The notes under the pieces: model-generated
What the model was told of the DNA's origin: nothing
The model's database searches: none
The model's input: only the letters and a program-made list of their open reading frames with translations
Translations under genes and position numbers: made by a program
From: Lewinellaceae bacterium
Lineage (GTDB): Bacteria > Bacteroidota > Bacteroidia > Chitinophagales > Saprospiraceae
NCBI GenBank assembly: GCA_016713985.1
Contig: JADJOD010000030.1
Coordinates: 62,001 to 126,000 of the forward strand
Length of the DNA stretch: 64,000 bases
Reading direction: 5' to 3'
In this document: positions 27,244 through 35,737 of the stretch, piece by piece
How positions within the stretch are numbered: position 1 is the stretch's first letter
How the letters are laid out: the number at the start of each line of letters is the position of its first letter

Positions 27244-27987
27244 ATGAAAAAAATTGTCTCCGTTTTTTGTTTTTTACTCGCCCTGTCATTTGTACTGCCC
27301 GCCCAGGACGCACCGGGCTTTCGTTTCGGCTTTCAGTCCAGCCCCACCTGGTCGTGGTTGCGCACTTCCGACAAAAAACTGGAAGGTGTGGGGTCCAACT
27401 GGGGACTCAAGCTCGGCGCCATGGGTGAATACTACTTTACTTCCAACTACGCCTTTATCGGTGGGCTCGGCTTCGGGTTCAACCAGGGGGGCAATATCCA
27501 GAACGGGTATGAAATGGCCTCGCTTTGGGATGACTCCGACCTCAGTGAAGAAAAGTTCAAGGTTGTGGAAAAAGAAGCCAAACTCCACTATCGCCTGAAT
27601 TATGTGGAAATTCCTTTCGGGCTGAAAATGCGCGGCGGCTCCAATGAAGACGCCCGTATTAAATTTTATGCGGAGATACCGGTGTTTACCATCGGTTTTG
27701 TCACCCGCGCCCAGGGCGATATCCGGGGCAGTCAGGACAAAAATACCGAAGACGAAGACATTCGCGACGACGTGAAAGGACTTTCCCTCGCCTGGGGGCT
27801 CGGCGGTGGCATCGAATATGAATTCGCTTCCAGCGCAACGCTGGTTGCCGGTCTTGCCTTCCAGCAACAGTTTACGGATGTAACCGGAAAAGGGATGGTC
27901 CAGAAAAACCCCGGCGACGCATTCGTGGATGAAAAATCCAAAGGAAATATCGGGCTCATCGCACTGAAATTAGGCGTGTTCTTCTGA
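27244..27987 (+). CDS. PorT-like outer membrane beta-barrel protein
   Basis: 247 residues: signal peptide MKKIVSVFCFLLALSFVLPAQ, then alternating hydrophobic strands (GLKLGAMGEYYFTSNYAFIGGLGFGF, LNYVEIPFGLKMR, IEYEFASSATLVAGLAF) and a terminal aromatic residue (LKLGVFF). This fits the 8-stranded PorT/outer-membrane-protein beta-barrel family. PorT itself takes part in T9SS, but this protein's role is not fixed. The ATG at 27244 is preceded by a 121-base divergent spacer with gldB. Confidence 0.82.
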   Translation: MKKIVSVFCFLLALSFVLPAQDAPGFRFGFQSSPTWSWLRTSDKKLEGVGSNWGLKLGAMGEYYFTSNYAFIGGLGFGFNQGGNIQNGYEMASLWDDSDLSEEKFKVVEKEAKLHYRLNYVEIPFGLKMRGGSNEDARIKFYAEIPVFTIGFVTRAQGDIRGSQDKNTEDEDIRDDVKGLSLAWGLGGGIEYEFASSATLVAGLAFQQQFTDVTGKGMVQKNPGDAFVDEKSKGNIGLIALKLGVFF

Positions 27988-28016
27988 TCAAGGCAGGAGG
28001 GGCATGAATTTTAAAA

Positions 28017-28108
28017 AGACAGGATCTGCATGATCTTCAGGTTTTTATATTTGTCGGCAAAGCCGGCGCTTTCAAAAATCAAACCTGTAAATCCTGTAGA
28101 TCCTGTCT
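28017..28108. repeat. 28-bp inverted repeat between convergent genes
   Basis: Arms 28017-28044 (AGACAGGATCTGCATGATCT...) and 28081-28108 are reverse complements with four mismatches around a 36-base loop. The arm carries the CCTGTAAATCCTGT motif. Position between two convergent genes suggests a bidirectional transcription stop. Confidence 0.78.
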
Positions 28109-28166
28109 AAAAAAAGAACTGTAAATCTTCTGATAAACAGTCTGTTGTAAATTTTTAGCAGTCGGT

Positions 28167-28964
28167 TCAAAATCTCCATCCGAACCCCAAACCCGGCACA
28201 ACCGAATGATCGCCCCCGGGCAATTCGGCCCAGGAAACAAGGGCATCTAGCAATAAGTGTTTGCCCAGATTCAGGCGTATGCCCGCTCCGGCGTACAACG
28301 ACACGGAACTTCCGGCGCTTTTCCAATCCACCGGGACAGGAATCCCACCGATGCTAATTTCGGATTCGGATTGTATGTTTACCAGCGCCCGCACCCCTCC
28401 CCTGATCATGGGGCGGACATTTCCCGTTGTGATAAAAAATGCGCCACCCGCTTCTGCAGACAGGCCCGAGGCGGAGGTATTGGCCATGCCTTTTTCGGTT
28501 TTTGGTTTTGAATGATCAAACGGAAGCACCGATACCGGGAACTCGCCCGACCATTGCGAGCGAAAATGCCGGACGCCGGCCTGGCATTCGAAACGGCGGG
28601 ATATGCGGAAGCCCATTTGTATACCCGGCATGGGTTTCGCCCTGCCGGTCAGGGTTAAAACAGCGCCTTGCTGACCAGAAACGGGTCCGACAAAAAATTC
28701 CCCGCCGAGTTTTTCAAACAGCTGTTCGTGTAAGCCCGGTGAGTTAGCGGCAATTTGAACCGCCGGCAAATCGACTGGTGCGGAAGGACCCGGCCCGATG
28801 GGGAAATCGGTGGTAACGTGCAGGGAAAATAGCGCAGACCCGGATGAACGGATTTTTGCCTGCGGACTGCTGAGGTCCAGCGAATTCCACTGGCCGGACA
28901 CAGGAGTCCATGAAAGCAGGAATAACGCACCTGCTAATATATTGAATACCAACAACTTTTTCAT
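28167..28964 (-). CDS. Predicted outer membrane beta-barrel protein
   Basis: 265 residues with signal peptide MKKLLVFNILAGALFLLSWTPVSG. The C-terminal half shows barrel strands (GLSAEAGGAFFITTGNVRPMI, VSLYAGAGIRLNLGKHLLLDALVSWAEL) and ends in GFGWRF, the terminal-Phe signature of outer membrane proteins. The N-terminal ~100 residues are not recognised. A neighbour of another barrel protein across a convergent spacer. Confidence 0.7.
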   Translation of the reverse strand: MKKLLVFNILAGALFLLSWTPVSGQWNSLDLSSPQAKIRSSGSALFSLHVTTDFPIGPGPSAPVDLPAVQIAANSPGLHEQLFEKLGGEFFVGPVSGQQGAVLTLTGRAKPMPGIQMGFRISRRFECQAGVRHFRSQWSGEFPVSVLPFDHSKPKTEKGMANTSASGLSAEAGGAFFITTGNVRPMIRGGVRALVNIQSESEISIGGIPVPVDWKSAGSSVSLYAGAGIRLNLGKHLLLDALVSWAELPGGDHSVVPGLGFGWRF

Positions 28965-29005
28965 TTCAGGAAGATTTACGAGGTGGATGTGGATGTGTTT
29001 GAAAC

Positions 29006-30160
29006 TTATTTCCCCGATGTGCTCAGCACCTTTGCTTCCACACCGACCGCTTCAAAAGTGTTCCAGAAATCGACAACTCCTTGATCCAGGTTTTCCTTCA
29101 CCGCCGGCGGCGCAGCGCTGATCTTTTGACCCGTACCGGCTTCGTATTGTTTGATCGTATTTTCATAAAAATCGCTGCGTTTGTATGGCTTGCCGCTGAG
29201 GTCGGCCGCGTATTTCCAAAACGTTTGCTGGATCACTGCTTCGCGTTCTTTTTCGGGATTTCCGGAGAAGGGCGTGGTGATCAGGCCACCTTCTTTCAGG
29301 CGATCGTATGCTACTGCAATCCGGGTAACGGCCTCCAGTAGCAGCGGTGCGGCTTCGCCGGGATGTTTGCCGATATCGATCGTGTGACCGAGCGGCCGGT
29401 TGCTGCCGGGAACGAGTGCGGAAGCGCCCGGAGCGGGTTGCCAGCCATTTGATAATTCAGGTTTCCAGCCGGCGGACAGTACTTCCGCACCGGCGGCCCA
29501 GATCCATTGCCCGAAGGCTGGCATGTCTGCTCCGGCCGGTACCGGTTGGGTAAAAATATCGGCGCAATAACCTTGCAACGCAATATTGGCCGAGGAATGG
29601 GGCTGAATGGTAACCGGCGTGCCGGACGGGACGATGTAGGGTTGGTAATTGCCGCCGCTGGGAATAAACAACGGCCCAATGTTGGTGCTAATTGCCTGAT
29701 CAGTAGGATTTTGTATCGTCAAATCGGCAATATGGCCGGTGGTGCGGCCGGTGCCTTTGGCCGAAATAAGCAGCGCTGTGTTGGCAGGAGTCGGCAAGGC
29801 AACGTATTCATGGTCCATCAGATCACGTTTGAGTTTTTTCACCCACTCCTCCACTTCCTTGTTGTTTTTTCCTCCCGGCTTTCCATCTCCCGATTTGCGG
29901 TCGCGTATCTCGTCGAGTTTTTTACGGACGGCCTCCTTCACCTTGCCGGCATCGTTGGGGTTGTCCTTGCCCGCTTTCCGGGCCGCTTCCGCGATTTCTT
30001 TCACGAGGGCTTTCTGGTCGCTGCTGCTGGTTTCGGCAGATTCAACACGTTCGGCAATATTTTCGCCGGCTTTTTCGCCGGGACCGGGTTCGGGGTTTTG
30101 AGCAATCGTCAGGTGGAGAACGGCCAGCAACAAGGCAGCGGCCAGGAACATCTTTTTCAT
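29006..30160 (-). CDS. Secreted protein of unknown function
   Basis: 384 residues from ATG 30160. Signal peptide MKKMFLAAALLLAVLHLTIAQ, then a charged, helical, probably disordered region (residues 22-115, rich in Glu, Lys and Asp, e.g. KDNPNDAGKVKEAVRKK). From ~116 a beta-rich domain (TALLISAKGTGRTTGHIADLTIQNPTDQAISTNIGP, with IPSGGNYQPYIVPSG and PHSSANIALQGYC) looks like an Ig-like fold, followed by a helical C-terminus. I recognise no family. The frame is open to 30316 without a better start. Confidence 0.7.
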   Translation of the reverse strand: MKKMFLAAALLLAVLHLTIAQNPEPGPGEKAGENIAERVESAETSSSDQKALVKEIAEAARKAGKDNPNDAGKVKEAVRKKLDEIRDRKSGDGKPGGKNNKEVEEWVKKLKRDLMDHEYVALPTPANTALLISAKGTGRTTGHIADLTIQNPTDQAISTNIGPLFIPSGGNYQPYIVPSGTPVTIQPHSSANIALQGYCADIFTQPVPAGADMPAFGQWIWAAGAEVLSAGWKPELSNGWQPAPGASALVPGSNRPLGHTIDIGKHPGEAAPLLLEAVTRIAVAYDRLKEGGLITTPFSGNPEKEREAVIQQTFWKYAADLSGKPYKRSDFYENTIKQYEAGTGQKISAAPPAVKENLDQGVVDFWNTFEAVGVEAKVLSTSGK

Positions 30161-30463
30161 GATAACATCTTTTTTCTGTGAGGAATCAGGTTTATTCAAT
30201 GGTGTTTTTGTGCAAAACCTGATACAAAGATGATCCGGCGCCAGGGCGGGGCGCAAGTACAGATATACCGGTGTTTCAGCCCGAAAAAAACTGCTACATG
30301 AAACGGTTAAAAGCAATATTAATATTGTAAGTTGTTGATTTTAAATACAATAGGAACGGCCGGAGTTTGTACGCAAAAAACCGTTTTTCGGAAAAAGGGC
30401 AGGCGTTTTTTTCCCGTTTCCGGCCCCGGCAGGAACCCCGAAAACGCAGCGCCTGTGCTTTTC

Positions 30464-30513
30464 AAACATTTTAATAAAATATTTGAATATCAAAATGTTT
30501 AGGGTTACTTTTG
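30464..30513 (+). promoter_or_regulatory. Promoter and candidate TetR operator
   Basis: TTTG at 30482-30485 and TACTTTTG at 30506-30513, 20 bases apart, match the Bacteroidota -33/-7 consensus. A perfect inverted repeat AAACATTTT (30464-30472) / AAAATGTTT (30492-30500) brackets the -33 box, as expected for autorepression. The start codon follows at 30534. The rest of 30161-30463 shows no gene. Confidence 0.65.
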
Positions 30514-30533
30514 CTCTTAAACAGCGAAGAGCC

Positions 30534-31124
30534 ATGAAAGAAAATCCGAAACGGGAAGAGATCCTTCGGGCAGGCAGCGAATGTTTTGCCCGGTTTGGTT
30601 TCGACAAAACAACCCTCGACGACATCGGTCAACTGGCGGGTTTGAACAAAGCGAGCCTTTATTATTATTTTAAAAACAAAGAGGATATCTTCATTGCCGT
30701 CGTACTGGCTGAAACACAGGCGTTTATTTCCGATTTAAAAACAAAAACCCTGGCTTTTTCGGATGTGCGGAAACAAGTGAGGTTTTTCCTGACCGAACGC
30801 ATCCGGCGGTACGGCGAGGTGATCCACCTCACAAAACTTTCCGTGGACCACCGGCAGAAACTGGAGCCGATGTTCGATCAGGTGTATGAGGAAACCAAAA
30901 TAAAGGAAGTGGCTTTTCTGACCGAATTACTGAAAAAAGGGGTGGCCGAAAATGCGTTTTCGTTTCCGGAGCCCTCTGCGTCGGTGGCCGAAAGCCTGTT
31001 TTATTTGTCGGACGCGTTGAAAAATGAAGCCCTGCGTTCGGCGGGGCGTTTCATATCGGGAGAAGCCGATTTTCCGGGTGCGATCGAAAAACTGGAACGA
31101 TTGCTGCGCCTGGTTTTCCGTTGA
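30534..31124 (+). CDS. TetR/AcrR family transcriptional regulator
   Basis: 196 residues from ATG 30534. The N-terminal helix-turn-helix reads ILRAGSECFARFGFDKTTLDDIGQLAGLNKASLYYYFKNKEDIF, the canonical TetR DNA-binding domain (residues 8-55). The C-terminal ligand domain is not assignable to a known subfamily. The palindrome in its promoter suggests autoregulation. No obvious efflux pump or enzyme gene adjoins it, so its targets are elsewhere. Confidence 0.93.
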   Translation: MKENPKREEILRAGSECFARFGFDKTTLDDIGQLAGLNKASLYYYFKNKEDIFIAVVLAETQAFISDLKTKTLAFSDVRKQVRFFLTERIRRYGEVIHLTKLSVDHRQKLEPMFDQVYEETKIKEVAFLTELLKKGVAENAFSFPEPSASVAESLFYLSDALKNEALRSAGRFISGEADFPGAIEKLERLLRLVFR

Positions 31125-31161
31125 ATGTTTATATATAACATTATTGATTATCAGAAGATTA

Positions 31162-31192
31162 TTCATCTGATGACTCCGAGTCATCGGATGAA
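31162..31192. terminator. Hairpin downstream of the TetR gene
   Basis: TTCATCTGATGACT / AGTCATCGGATGAA (31162-31175 and 31179-31192) are inverted with one mismatch and a 3-base loop. It lies 38 bases after the tetR stop codon; a strong stem, but no T run follows, so terminator function is inferred from position. Confidence 0.5.
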
Positions 31193-31316
31193 TAGGCACG
31201 GCAATCAAGCCTGAATGTAACCTGCAATTTACATTGGCAATTGATTTTGTCCACATACTTAAATCGGCCCGTTTTATACAAAACAAGATTTAGAAAGTTA
31301 ATTCAGGGAGCCTGGA

Positions 31317-31432
31317 AGCGTCGGCGGTTGAAAGTACAGGATAGAGTTGCTATCTTGTCTTTGTTATTATGCTCCGGTCATCGGCGGCTAAATCCGCCGG
31401 TACAAGAACAAGATAGAGTTGTTATCTTGCTT
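31317..31432. repeat. Two direct repeats, each with a GATAGAGTTG hairpin
   Basis: Blocks 31317-31360 and 31378-31432 share TCGGCGG-TxAA, GTACA and the palindrome CAxGATAGAGTTGxTATCTTG (31337-31357 and 31409-31429). The second block has an extra GGCGG/CCGCC mini-hairpin. They fill the non-coding gap before the nucleotidyltransferase-like gene. Confidence 0.75.
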
Positions 31433-31463
31433 TGCATTTTGCAGCACACGCCCTTTTCGTGCC

Positions 31464-32405
31464 ATGACAGAATCAAGCATCTATACTGTTGAGTGCCCGA
31501 CCGAGCAAGCCATTGTACGTGCGCTGCTGTATTTCGAGATATTTTCATATCCACTCACAGCCGACGAGGTGTTTCGTTTTTCAAACTGTCGCGGCATAGC
31601 CCCGGAAACGGTTTTTAATAAATTACAAAACCTTGTGGAACAAGGCATTGTATATTCTAAAGACGCTTTTTTCCTGACCCGGGATAACCCGGACTGGGTG
31701 GCGCGCAGGCAGGTCTGCAACCACCGCGCGGACGCTTTTTTACCGCTGGCCACACGCACTGCCCGGTTCATCGGCTCTTTTCCTTTCATTCGGAGCGTAT
31801 TTGTTTCGGGTTCGCTTTCGAAGCATTGTATGCATGCGGACAGCGATGTCGATTTTTTTCTCATCACCGAACCCGGAAGGCTTTGGCTCGCCCGCACCTT
31901 GTTGGTTGTGTTCAAAAAGGTTTTTTTGTTCAACTCGCATAAGTATTTCTGTGTCAACTACTTCATTGATACGGAGCACCTGGAAATCGCGGAAAAAAAC
32001 CTGTTTACGGCTACCGAAACCGTCACCTTGCTGCCCATGTACGGAAAAGAGTGGTACCACGCATTTTGTTCGGCCAATCCCTGGGCCTGGGAACAGTATC
32101 CCAATGCCGGTTTTCGCCCGGCAGAAAACATCAAAAAACACAATGCCGGGCTGGCAAAAAGAAGCCTCGAATGGCTCCTGGGTGGAAAAACCGGTCAATG
32201 GCTCGATGAAAAAGCAATGCGCCTGACCCTGGCTTTCTGGAAGAAAAAATTCAGTCACCTGGAGCATGACCATTTCAACCTGGCGCTCAAATCAAGGCGT
32301 TACGTATCCAAACACCACCCGCTGAATTTCCAGGAAAAGGTGTTAAAAACGTTCTCCGCCCGGGTGAAGGAAATGAATATTCGCCCGCTTGACCCAAACC
32401 GATAA
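31464..32405 (+). CDS. Nucleotidyltransferase-fold protein with N-terminal winged helix
   Basis: 313 residues from ATG 31464. Residues 8-75 (AIVRALLYFEIFSYPLTADEVF ... LQNLVEQGIVYSKDAFFL) look like a winged helix. Residues 105-135 hold a Pol-beta-type nucleotidyltransferase signature: FVSGSLSKHCMHADSDVDFFLIT, with GS and the DxD pair. The C-terminal ~150 residues are helical and basic. Such proteins may modify a small molecule or RNA. Partner and substrate unknown; preceded by repeats. Confidence 0.75.
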   Translation: MTESSIYTVECPTEQAIVRALLYFEIFSYPLTADEVFRFSNCRGIAPETVFNKLQNLVEQGIVYSKDAFFLTRDNPDWVARRQVCNHRADAFLPLATRTARFIGSFPFIRSVFVSGSLSKHCMHADSDVDFFLITEPGRLWLARTLLVVFKKVFLFNSHKYFCVNYFIDTEHLEIAEKNLFTATETVTLLPMYGKEWYHAFCSANPWAWEQYPNAGFRPAENIKKHNAGLAKRSLEWLLGGKTGQWLDEKAMRLTLAFWKKKFSHLEHDHFNLALKSRRYVSKHHPLNFQEKVLKTFSARVKEMNIRPLDPNR

Positions 32406-32476
32406 ATACCCGCACGTTCATTATATTTGCCGGCCAAAGAATTTTCATCAATTCACCGTTTTAATTGAAGTCCACT

Positions 32477-33061
32477 ATGAGAAAACAGGTATTCACTTTG
32501 GCCTTTGTTGCGCTGGTTGCATGCTTTTCACAAGCCCAGGTCGGTTTCCGGCCCTACGTCGGCGTCAACTCACACACCCTGACCGAAAATTTTGAAGATG
32601 CCGACTGGAAATCCGCCCTCGGGTATCAACTTGGCCTCGACGTGCAGATCGGCTCCAAATTTTTCGTACAACCCGGCCTGCAACTGGAATTTGCAAAAAA
32701 CAAGATCGAACCCACCGGCACGGGGACCGGTATCGAGATCAACGTCAAACGTACACATCTCCGCCTGCCGGTGATGGTCGGTTATGCTTTCGGCAACCTC
32801 GACGGCAATTTTTCCTTCCGTATTTTTACCGGCCCGAATGCCAGCATCGTGCTCAATTCGGATGCCGAAGACTTTGACCTGGACAAGGATGACCTGAAAA
32901 GCGCTGTATTCGGCTGGAACGCCGGCGCCGGTGTCGACATTTCGATCCTGTTTATTGACCTGGGTTATCAAATCGGTTTATCCGAGGTTTTTGAAAACTT
33001 CGATAACGGTTCGAAAGACAATTTTTACTACGCCAACGCGGGTATCCGGCTTCGTTTCTGA
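32477..33061 (+). CDS. PorT-like outer membrane beta-barrel protein
   Basis: 194 residues from ATG 32477. Signal peptide MRKQVFTLAFVALVACFSQAQ, then strands VGFRPYVGVNS, YQLGLDVQIGSKFFVQPGLQLEF, THLRLPVMVGYAFG, FSFRIFTGPNASIVL, LFIDLGYQIGL, ending in ANAGIRLRF. This is the compact PorT/OMP_b-brl_2 layout. A TATATTTG element lies at 32422-32429. Function not defined. Confidence 0.85.
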   Translation: MRKQVFTLAFVALVACFSQAQVGFRPYVGVNSHTLTENFEDADWKSALGYQLGLDVQIGSKFFVQPGLQLEFAKNKIEPTGTGTGIEINVKRTHLRLPVMVGYAFGNLDGNFSFRIFTGPNASIVLNSDAEDFDLDKDDLKSAVFGWNAGAGVDISILFIDLGYQIGLSEVFENFDNGSKDNFYYANAGIRLRF

Positions 33062-33163
33062 AGCCTTGCCCCCCGGTCTTTTGCCCCGGCTCCTCCGGAT
33101 TTGAGGGGCCGGGGTTTTGTTTATCCGGCGCACATCGTACTTTTCCCGAAAATTCACTTGCTG

Positions 33164-35696
33164 ATGAGCCGTCGTATACTCCTGTTTTTTTTGATTTTTC
33201 TTTTTCCCGCACTTGTTTTCGCCCAGTCCGAACCCATGCCCGGTTACTACCTGCCGGCGGTGCGGTACAATGCTTCCATCCCAACTCCAGCCGCCTATCT
33301 TGGTTTTGAAATCGGGACGAGGCACCTGAGTCACGACGAACTGGTAGGTTACCTGCGCGAACTCGATCACGCGAGTGAACGGATTACACTGCGCGAATAC
33401 GGCCGCTCGCACGAAGGCCGCCCCATGTTGTGCCTCACCATCACCGATCCTGCCAATCACGCCCGCCTGGAATCGATCAAAGAAACCCGCGCCAGGCTCG
33501 TCGACCCGGCCCAAAGTGCCGGCCTCGATCTGAAAACCCTGCCCGCCGTAAACTATATGGGTTATTCGATCCACGGCAACGAAGCCAGCGGCTGTAATGC
33601 CTCGTTGCTGGTCGCCTATTACCTCGCGGCAGCCCAAACCCCGGAAGTGGAGCAACTGCTCAAAAACACCGTCGTTCTTTTAGATCCCTGCTTCAACCCC
33701 GACGGAATGCAGCGTTTTTCCTCCTGGGTGAACAGTCGCCGCAGCCAACACGGCTCTCCGGACCCCGCCGGCGACGAATTCAACGAGCCCTGGCCGCGTG
33801 GTCGCTACAACCATTACTGGTTCGACCTGAACCGCGATTGGGTGGTGGCCCAACAACCCGAAAGCAAGGGGCGTGTGGCCATTTTTCAGGAATGGCACCC
33901 CAACGTACTCACCGATCACCATGAAATGGGCAGCAACGCCACCTTTTTCTTCCAGCCGGGTGTGCCCAGCCGGGTGAATCCCGGCACGCCGGTGCGCAAC
34001 CAGGAACTGACGGCAAAAATCGCCACCTACCACGCGCGGCTTTTATCGGAAAAAAATATCCTGTTTTACACCAAGGAAAGTTTCGACGATTTCTACTACG
34101 GAAAAGGGTCCACTTACCCCGACGTGCAGGGAAGTATCGGCATTTTGTTCGAACAGGGAAGCAGCCGCGGCAGCGCGCAGGAAACGGAAAACGGACTACT
34201 TACTTTCCCTTATTCTATTCGAAATCAAACCATTGCGTCACTTTCCACCTTGCAGGCCGTTGGCGATATGCGGATAGAACTGAATGAATACCTGCGGGAT
34301 TTTTTTAAAACGGCCAGGCAGGACGCCGCCAAAGACGAGATCAAAGGATATGTGTTTGCCGATAACCGCGATTTGCCGGGCCGCGAACTCCTGAATGTGT
34401 TGATGCGGCACCACATCGACGTGCGCAACGTGCGGGAAGATATCCGGGTCAACGGCAAGTTGTTTTTGGCAAATCATTCTTTTTGGGTGCCTTCGGAACA
34501 AGCGCAATACCGGCTGGTAAAAGCGCTGTTTGAAAGGCGGACCACTTTTCAGGACAGTATTTTCTACGACATTTCCGCCTGGACGCTGCCCGACGCATTC
34601 GGCCTGGAATGGTCGCCGGTAAAAGCCGGCGAATTCAACCCGCGCTGGTCCGGCGAACCCGGTATCGCTCTGAGCTCGCGCTAACGCTTATGCATATGTC
34701 ATTTCAGCGGTCGGGTACGAGGTACCGGAGGTGTTAAACCGTTTGTTGCGGGAAGGTATACGCGTCAAGGTTGCCGCCAAATCTTTTGAATCGGACAGAC
34801 AATCATTCCCGGCCGGGAGTATTGTTGTGCCCGCTGACCGGCAGGTGCTCGACGAAAATGCTTTATTGGCAAAAATGAACAATCTCGGCGTCGAACTGCC
34901 GGTTTGGGGTATTTCCAACGGGCTCAGCAGCGCCGGCCCCGACCTTGGCAGCGGAAATTTTCTCACGCTTCGAATGCCGAAAGTATTGATGATCACCGGG
35001 TTAGGCGTAAATCCGGAATCAGCGGGTGAAATATGGCACCTGCTCGATACCCGTTATGGTATACCGCTCACGATGGTGGAATCGGAACGATTATCGCGGG
35101 CTAATTTTTCCAATTACAACGTTTTGATCCTTCCGGACGGCAATTACAACCAAATGCCGGCTGATAAAATAAGCAAATTCCTGGCGGCAGGCGGCACGGT
35201 AATAGCCACGGGGAACGCGTTGAACTGGCTGAAAAATACCGGCCTGGCGCCGCTCGAATTTCGCGACGCCAATGTCAGCCCCACAGGCCGCAGGCCATAC
35301 GACTTTCTCGACGAAGATCGCGCCGCGCAGCGGATGCCGGGCGCTATTTTTGAAGCGGAACTTGACCTGACACACCCGCTTTGTTTTGGCTACGAACGCA
35401 ACCGGTTGCCCATGTTTCTCGGCGACACCCTTTTTGTCGAAGCCTCCCGAAATCCTTATGCTACTCCTGTTTTGTTTACCAATTCTCCCCTGCTGGCGGG
35501 TTACATTCATCCGAAACAAAAACCCCTCCCGGCAAATGCCGCCGCGGTGGTGGTGGGTGGGGTTGGCGAAGGAAGGGTGATTTGTTTTGCCGGCGACCCG
35601 AATTTCCGCGCTTTCTGGTACGGAACCAACCGGATGTTTGCAAACGCAATATTTTTTGGAAACTTAGTGAACAGCGCAGCTTTGGAAAAAAAGTAA
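33164..35696 (+). CDS. Secreted M14-family zinc carboxypeptidase (frameshifted)
   Basis: About 844 residues from ATG 33164 (signal peptide RRILLFFLIFLFPALVFAQ). The N-terminal peptidase domain has the zinc motif SIHGNEASG (HxxE), WFDLNRDW and the later zinc His in LTDHHEMGSN. At ~34671-34684 the frame shifts and continues in another phase (ANAYAYVISAVGYEVPEVLNRLL...), reading a glutamine amidotransferase-like C-terminal domain to 35696. The shift corresponds to one extra base or two missing ones; unlike the other breaks there is no homopolymer. Likely periplasmic or outer membrane peptide degradation. Confidence 0.85.
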
Positions 35697-35737
35697 CCTT
35701 TGCATTTATTGATCAGGCTTTTTAAACAAACCCGGAT

